A stretch of 9,269 bases of DNA from Acidobacteriaceae bacterium. Its GTDB lineage: Bacteria > Acidobacteriota > Terriglobia > Terriglobales > Acidobacteriaceae. The translations under genes and the position numbers were made by a program. Positions 6,174-9,269 of the stretch are shown here, piece by piece (the stretch's first letter is position 1; every line of letters starts with the position of its first letter). Below the pieces are notes generated by a model. That model was not told where the DNA came from. It saw nothing but the letters and a program-made list of their open reading frames with translations, and did not search any database. The stretch spans positions 1-9,269 of the forward strand of contig JASIJX010000124.1 of NCBI GenBank assembly GCA_030049955.1, written 5' to 3'.

Positions 6174-6812
6174 TTAGCCCAGCCTGTTGGCGACGTACGG
6201 ATTCAGCCACTGCTGCACCGTCTCGTCGATCAGAGAACTCGAAAAATACTGCATCCACATGGTGTCCATCTTGGTGAAGCTGGCGTTCAGCGCGGGCGTG
6301 GCCTGGGCATTACGCACCAGTTGCGCGCAGGCCGACTTTATGTCGTCGCCAATCGTCGCCAGTCCCGCCGTGTAAGTGACCTTCACCTCGTTGAACGGCA
6401 GTCCCAGCAGGTTGTAAGGCAGCATCAGCTCGCCGTTGCAGGGGTCCACATCCACCAGGCTGGGATCGATGCTGGTCCACTGCCCGGGCAGGCCGAAGGC
6501 CAGCGCCGCATCGACAAGCGGTTCATTGACGAGCGGCACGTAAGGCAGCTCGCCGCGCCGCGGCTTGATGTAGCGGCCTTCAATGCAGACGAACCAGGAC
6601 GTGGCCGGCGCCAGTGGCGCGAGCGGCAGATACGTGAGCCGCACCGTCTGCGAGCCCGCCGTAACGCGCAGCCGCTCGGTGTACTGGATAATGTTCAGGT
6701 CCGGCCGGCGGCAGTAGCTGTTGATCAGCGCCGTCGCCGCCGTGATCCAGTCCGCCGTCGTGCCGGCCGGCAATCCATAGTTGGGATAATCCGTTGGCTC
6801 CAGGTACGCCAT
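6174..6812 (-). CDS. Head-tail adaptor (connector) protein, gp6/gp15-like
   Basis: The 212-residue product fits the helical adaptor that forms a ring under the portal and carries the stopper. The N-terminal helix DWITAATALINSYCRRPDL (21-39) is typical, and the DNA-channel/ring-forming helices are expected near DIKSACAQLVRNAQATPALN (157-176). The motif VKVTYTAGL (143-151) precedes the helix, as in many gp6-like proteins. The middle section is longer than in the smallest adaptors. The ATG at 6810-6812 has a good AGGAAG upstream. It follows the major capsid gene after a repeat-filled gap and is followed closely by the head-closure-like gene. Confidence 0.7.
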   Translation of the reverse strand: MAYLEPTDYPNYGLPAGTTADWITAATALINSYCRRPDLNIIQYTERLRVTAGSQTVRLTYLPLAPLAPATSWFVCIEGRYIKPRRGELPYVPLVNEPLVDAALAFGLPGQWTSIDPSLVDVDPCNGELMLPYNLLGLPFNEVKVTYTAGLATIGDDIKSACAQLVRNAQATPALNASFTKMDTMWMQYFSSSLIDETVQQWLNPYVANRLG

Positions 6813-6830
6813 TGCGCTTCCTTTCTAAAA

Positions 6831-6985
6831 GACAGGGAACAAGGGACCGAGGAAACAAGGGAACAAGAAAGCAAAGACCCGATTCACGACGCACCAAACT
6901 GGTTGGTTAGCGCAGAGTCTTTATTTCCTTGCTCAATCCCTGATTCCTTGGTCCCTCGGTCCCTTGTTCCCTCGTTCCCTGCTTC
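6831..6985. repeat. Long inverted repeat between capsid and adaptor genes
   Basis: GGGAACAAGGGACCGAGG (6835-6852) pairs perfectly over 18 bases with CCTCGGTCCCTTGTTCCC (6954-6971), the longest uninterrupted match in the window. Arms extend as degenerate GGGAACAAGG units on both sides. In the central part AAAGAC (6873-6878) faces GTCTTT (6917-6922), and ACCAA faces TTGGT around 6893-6907, so nearly the whole 176-base gap can fold into one stem. It lies at the 3' end of the capsid gene and ends a few bases before its stop codon side at 6989. No gene is supported inside it. Confidence 0.88.
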
Positions 6986-6988
6986 TAC

Positions 6989-7963
6989 CTACCGCTGCAC
7001 CTGCACCTGGTAGTGCGCGAAGTTCGCGCCCTTCACCACCGGCGCGCCGAACTTGACGGCCACGTACTGGTAGGTGAGCGAGTTGGGCAGGCCGAGCTGG
7101 AAGATACGCGGCGTCGGGTCGCCCAGCCAGTGGTACTCGATTAGGTTTTCAGTGACGATGTACGCCGGCAGCACCGCATTGCCCGTGCCCGGCGTGCCCG
7201 TGTAAGGCAGGCTCCAGTCGGGAATCAGCGGCAGATCGCCGGCCTGCGTCGACAACATCTTCACCGTAAAGCCGGCGGTGATTTTGTCGGTGTGCAGAAC
7301 AACGTTGTAGTCGGTCTTCATCTCCTGGTCGATCAGATCGAGCAGCACCGGGTTGGCATAGATGGCCGTAGGACGCACGTAATAACCGGTGCTCGAGACC
7401 ATCTGCGCAATCGTGGTCTTAATGGTGTCCACGATCTTCATCGAGGTGGTGACGGTCACCGAGTTGCCGCCTGCGGCGATCTGCGCAGCCACGCCCATGT
7501 ACTGCGTGGTAGTGGGCGCGCTGAGGCTGGTGTCGTTGCCCTGCCACAGCGCCACGTCGTGAGTCACCATCACGCCGCTCACCGTGTCGACAATATCCTT
7601 GGCCTGCAGATAGGCGAACTGCTTCTGCTGATCGCCCAGTTCCATGTCGAACAGGTTGTAGTTGATCTGCGCAACAATGGCCTTGAGCGGCACGGCCATC
7701 TCAATCCGTGTGGGCGAGACCACAGTCGGCGAGATGCTGCGCGGATTCACGAAGCCGGCTGTGCCCGGATTGGGAATCGCCGTCTCCTCAAAGAAGCGCG
7801 ACGGGTGGCCGGTGGCCGGAACCTGCTTGATGCGCTGGCCGAAAGGGCTCGAGCGCCGGCAGATGTCGAAGATCTCCGTTTGGTAAAGAGGAACTTCAAT
7901 CGCTCCAGGCCCGATGTAATCCGCTGCTGCATGGATGTCTGCAAAGGTTGCGTTCATAGGCAT
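6989..7963 (-). CDS. Probable major capsid protein, HK97-like fold
   Basis: The 324-residue product follows a protease-like and a scaffold-like gene and precedes the adaptor, the canonical position of the major capsid protein that builds the icosahedral shell. The N-arm (1-45) leads to a flexible region consistent with an E-loop at about 50-85 (GHPSRFFEETAIPNPGTAG, then NPRSISPTVV). A probable spine helix lies at 174-190 (SMKIVDTIKTTIAQMVS), followed by the common pattern YYVRPTAIYANPVLLDLI (194-211). The C-terminus is rich in beta structure and ends QVQVQR. There is no N-terminal delta domain, in keeping with the separate scaffold gene. Two ATGs lie near the start; 7961-7963 is favoured by a GGAGG ten bases upstream and GGAAAG directly before it. 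The family call is by fold pattern and order. Confidence 0.75.
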   Translation of the reverse strand: MPMNATFADIHAAADYIGPGAIEVPLYQTEIFDICRRSSPFGQRIKQVPATGHPSRFFEETAIPNPGTAGFVNPRSISPTVVSPTRIEMAVPLKAIVAQINYNLFDMELGDQQKQFAYLQAKDIVDTVSGVMVTHDVALWQGNDTSLSAPTTTQYMGVAAQIAAGGNSVTVTTSMKIVDTIKTTIAQMVSSTGYYVRPTAIYANPVLLDLIDQEMKTDYNVVLHTDKITAGFTVKMLSTQAGDLPLIPDWSLPYTGTPGTGNAVLPAYIVTENLIEYHWLGDPTPRIFQLGLPNSLTYQYVAVKFGAPVVKGANFAHYQVQVQR

Positions 7964-7978
7964 CTTTCCGCCCCCTCC
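7964..7978 (-). promoter_or_regulatory. Purine-rich ribosome binding region of the capsid gene
   Basis: On the minus strand the 15 bases before the ATG at 7963 are GGAGGGGGCGGAAAG, one of the strongest purine-rich leaders in the window. It supports the first ATG over the second one at 7957. A strong site here fits the high protein output expected for a major capsid protein. Confidence 0.6.
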
Positions 7979-7997
7979 ATGGGGCCGTGGTGATCAG

Positions 7998-8126
7998 AGC
8001 TGACAGCGAACAGCAAACAGCTGACAGTTCCCGGTGAAGTTTGAGACTTGACAGTAATCAGCGACACCCCACAGTTCCCGGCGAATTGAATCCAAAAGCT
8101 GTAGGCTGTCTGCTGTCCGCTGTTTC
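7998..8126. repeat. Inverted repeat of ACAGC-type units between scaffold and capsid genes
   Basis: The segment 8003-8027 (starting ACAGCGAACAGCAAACAG) pairs with 8099-8123 (starting CTGTAGGCTGTCTGCTG) at 21 of 25 positions. The differences are mostly transitions that could be G-U pairs in RNA. Inside, ACAGTTCCCGGTGAA (8024-8038) recurs as ACAGTTCCCGGCGAA (8071-8085), a direct repeat differing at one base. The units differ from the CAGGGA units in neighbouring gaps although the layout is the same. The repeats fill the 162-base gap and no gene is supported in it. Confidence 0.8.
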
Positions 8127-8515
8127 TACGCGATAGCTCCGGCACGCAGCAGTTGCGTCTTGACGGCGATGCGCTGCTCCAGGCTCAGCCCGCTAAGAGC
8201 TGCGTCCAGCTTGCGGACATCGACCGGCCCGTCGCCGAGGCCGTGCTTGGCCAGCATCTCCGCAGTGCTGGCGGGCAGCGTGCGCCGCACTGAGTTCACG
8301 GCAGTGTGCGCGGCCGCCTTCAGCTCTGCGATCTCGCGCTCGGCGGCAGCCAGCTTTTCGGTCAGCTCCGTCTCGCGGCGGCTCTGCTCCACGGTGGCCG
8401 AGATCTTCTCCACCTCGCCTGACAAGAAGCCCTGCCGTTCTTCAAGCCGCGACAGCGTCTTTTCGAGTAAAGTGGCCGCGCTCTCAAGCCGTTCCACGAT
8501 TGCGTTCTCTTCCAT
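8126..8515 (-). CDS. Putative capsid scaffolding protein (coiled coil)
   Basis: The 129-residue product is strongly helical. Residues about 5-70 are rich in Glu, Lys, Arg, Leu and Ala with heptad spacing (LLEKTLSRLEERQGF, EKLAAAEREIAELKAAA), as in a long coiled coil. Residues 77-129 form a compact helical C-terminal part with LPASTAEMLAKHGLG and ending LKTQLL-like basic/hydrophobic residues. Scaffolds of HK97-fold phages are coiled-coil proteins encoded between protease and capsid, and this gene occupies exactly that slot. The ATG at 8513-8515 has AAGGAAA and GGA upstream. The gene is flanked on both sides by long repeat-filled gaps. The role is inferred from structure and position, since scaffolds are poorly conserved in sequence. 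Confidence 0.6.
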   Translation of the reverse strand: MEENAIVERLESAATLLEKTLSRLEERQGFLSGEVEKISATVEQSRRETELTEKLAAAEREIAELKAAAHTAVNSVRRTLPASTAEMLAKHGLGDGPVDVRKLDAALSGLSLEQRIAVKTQLLRAGAIA

Positions 8516-8575
8516 GTGCGTCCGTTTCCTTTCGGTTGAAATCAGTTCAGTGAACAGTGGTTAGTTGTCAGTGAT

Positions 8576-8734
8576 CAGGGATCAGGGAACAGGGAGCAGC
8601 CGGCCTCCGGGTTCACAACTCGATCGCAAAGAACAGGCTCCGGAGATCCCGGAGCCTGTTCGCCGGCTGGCAGACCTGCCGGCTTGCTGATGCCACCAAT
8701 CTGCAAGCCCTTATTCCCTGTTCCTTATTCCCTG
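8576..8734. repeat. Composite repeat region between protease and scaffold genes
   Basis: The 229-base gap 8516-8744 starts with the small palindrome GTTCAGTGAAC and the GTCAGTGATC word shared with 3964-3973. Tandem CAGGGA units follow (8576-8598). They pair with TTATTCCCTGTTCC-type units at 8711-8734; the longest exact core is GGAACAGGGA (8586-8595) with TCCCTGTTCC (8715-8724). Between the arms lies a separate perfect GC-rich hairpin (8631-8661) and a smaller one with GCCGGC at 8662-8667 and 8678-8683. No reading frame is supported. Confidence 0.75.
8631..8661. terminator. Perfect 13-base-pair GC-rich hairpin, possible weak terminator
   Basis: GAACAGGCTCCGG (8631-8643), loop AGATC, and CCGGAGCCTGTTC (8649-8661) form a flawless stem. 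On the minus strand it lies 84 bases after the protease-like stop codon and is followed by only TTTGCG, so the T-run is short. It could be a weak or factor-assisted terminator, a message-stabilising stem, or part of the dispersed repeat around it. The hairpin is certain; the terminator role is not. Confidence 0.45.
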
Positions 8735-8744
8735 GTCCCTCGCT

Positions 8745-9254
8745 TCAACTCGCCATCCGGAAGCTCGTCGCCCGGTAGGCGGCCTTCTCGCGCAGAAGGA
8801 TGGCTGCGCCGGTAAACGTCACCCGCGTCAGCTTCCATATCTCGGCGCGCATGTCCTCGACACGCGCGTCGGCCAGCTCGTAGCTCATGCCCATGGCGCC
8901 AGGGTTGGTCTTCGCCGAGGCCGCCATCTCCTTCGCCACGTCGGGAAAATCGCGCGCGTAGAGATACCCGCGCACCGTAAGCCGCTGCCCAACGAGGTTG
9001 GCTTCGGTCAGCAGGCCGATCTTGCGCCTTGCATCGTGACCGTCCCATCCTGGCCTGTAGTCCACGGCCATGCCCAAAAGCGAGGGCAGCGCCCGCTCGG
9101 CCGCCTCGCGGGTGAGCATCACCCGGTGACCGCGCGCTCCCGACGGCGCTTTGTCGCTGGGCGTGTTTACCACTGTCAACACGCCCTCGAATGGCACCCG
9201 GTTCGGATGCCCCTCCACATGTGGAATCGATACTGCCATTGCTTCCAGTCGCAT
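8745..9254 (-). CDS. Prohead-protease-like capsid maturation protein
   Basis: The 169-residue product resembles the HK97-type (S78-like) prohead proteases that cleave scaffold or capsid during head maturation. It starts with a beta strand region (VPFEGVLTVVNTPSD, 20-34). The block LPSLLGMAVDYRPGWDGHD (56-74) carries His73 in a GHDARRKIG setting. The block NPGAMGMSYE (117-126) carries Ser124; the spacing and context fit the His and Ser of the catalytic site. The C-terminus (WKLTRVTFTGAAILLREKAA) matches the family's closing strands. It is short for the family, whose members often run to about 200 residues. The ATG at 9252-9254 has GGAG six bases upstream. It is the first gene of the cluster seen here; a portal gene would be expected just outside the right edge. 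Confidence 0.7.
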   Translation of the reverse strand: MRLEAMAVSIPHVEGHPNRVPFEGVLTVVNTPSDKAPSGARGHRVMLTREAAERALPSLLGMAVDYRPGWDGHDARRKIGLLTEANLVGQRLTVRGYLYARDFPDVAKEMAASAKTNPGAMGMSYELADARVEDMRAEIWKLTRVTFTGAAILLREKAAYRATSFRMAS

Positions 9255-9269
9255 GTTTCGCTCCGCTTC

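Noticed and set aside
6168..7013. Long plus-strand open frame (281 codons) opposite the adaptor gene and adjacent gap
   Set aside because: It is antisense to a well-supported gene, runs through a repeat gap, and is Arg/Gln/His-rich as expected for a shadow frame in GC-rich DNA.
7292..7993. Plus-strand open frame opposite the capsid gene
   Set aside because: Its composition is biased (Arg, His, Val, Gly) with no recognisable domain, and the minus-strand capsid frame has protein-like structure and a strong ribosome binding site.

Overview
The window is GC-rich bacterial DNA. Every gene I can support lies on the minus strand, so transcription runs from the right edge to the left edge. At the left end are two chromosomal purine genes: purE, then purK cut by the window edge. 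The rest (about 1297-9254) is a phage-derived virion-structure module. The host is probably an acidobacterium of the Terriglobia type. That rests on base composition and on the style of the intergenic repeats (CAGGGAACAGGGATCAGGGA-like words and CAGTGGTCAGTGATC-like words folded into long imperfect hairpins), which I associate with that group. It is recognition, not a database result.

In the direction of transcription the phage-like genes are: a prohead-protease-like protein (9254-8745), a small coiled-coil scaffold-like protein (8515-8126), a probable HK97-fold major capsid protein (7963-6989), a head-tail adaptor (6812-6174), a head-closure-like protein (6155-5721), a tail-terminator-like protein (5556-5071), a tail-tube-like protein (5070-4078), a 771-residue tail hub/fibre-like protein (3946-1631), and a 75-residue coiled-coil plus membrane-helix protein of the XhlA/holin-accessory type (1524-1297). 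This is the usual order of a long-tailed phage morphogenesis cluster. Portal and terminase would be expected beyond the right edge. There is no room for tail-assembly chaperones, a tape-measure protein or a distal-tail protein between tail tube and hub, where only 131 bases separate the two genes. No integrase, lysin or attachment site is visible.

Six of the gaps between phage-like genes are long (106-229 bases). Each is filled by an imperfect inverted repeat whose arms are tandem short words. Uninterrupted arm matches reach 10, 15 and 18 bases. The other junctions are tight: 0 bases between tail terminator and tail tube, and 18 bases between adaptor and head-closure gene. The hairpins therefore cut the cluster into blocks: protease, scaffold, capsid, adaptor+closure, terminator+tube, hub, membrane protein.

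purE starts 26 bases after the last phage-like gene. A perfect TATAAT lies six bases upstream of its ATG and there is no Shine-Dalgarno sequence, which suggests a leaderless transcript. purE carries an unusual charged C-terminal tail. It overlaps the TTG start of purK by four bases, and the purK ribosome binding site lies in a small hairpin. PurK and PurE together convert AIR to CAIR in purine synthesis.

The most interesting possibility is that this is a long-resident, perhaps domesticated, phage-derived particle cluster, organised by host-type repeats and parked directly upstream of a housekeeping operon. That is an inference and depends on sequence outside the window.
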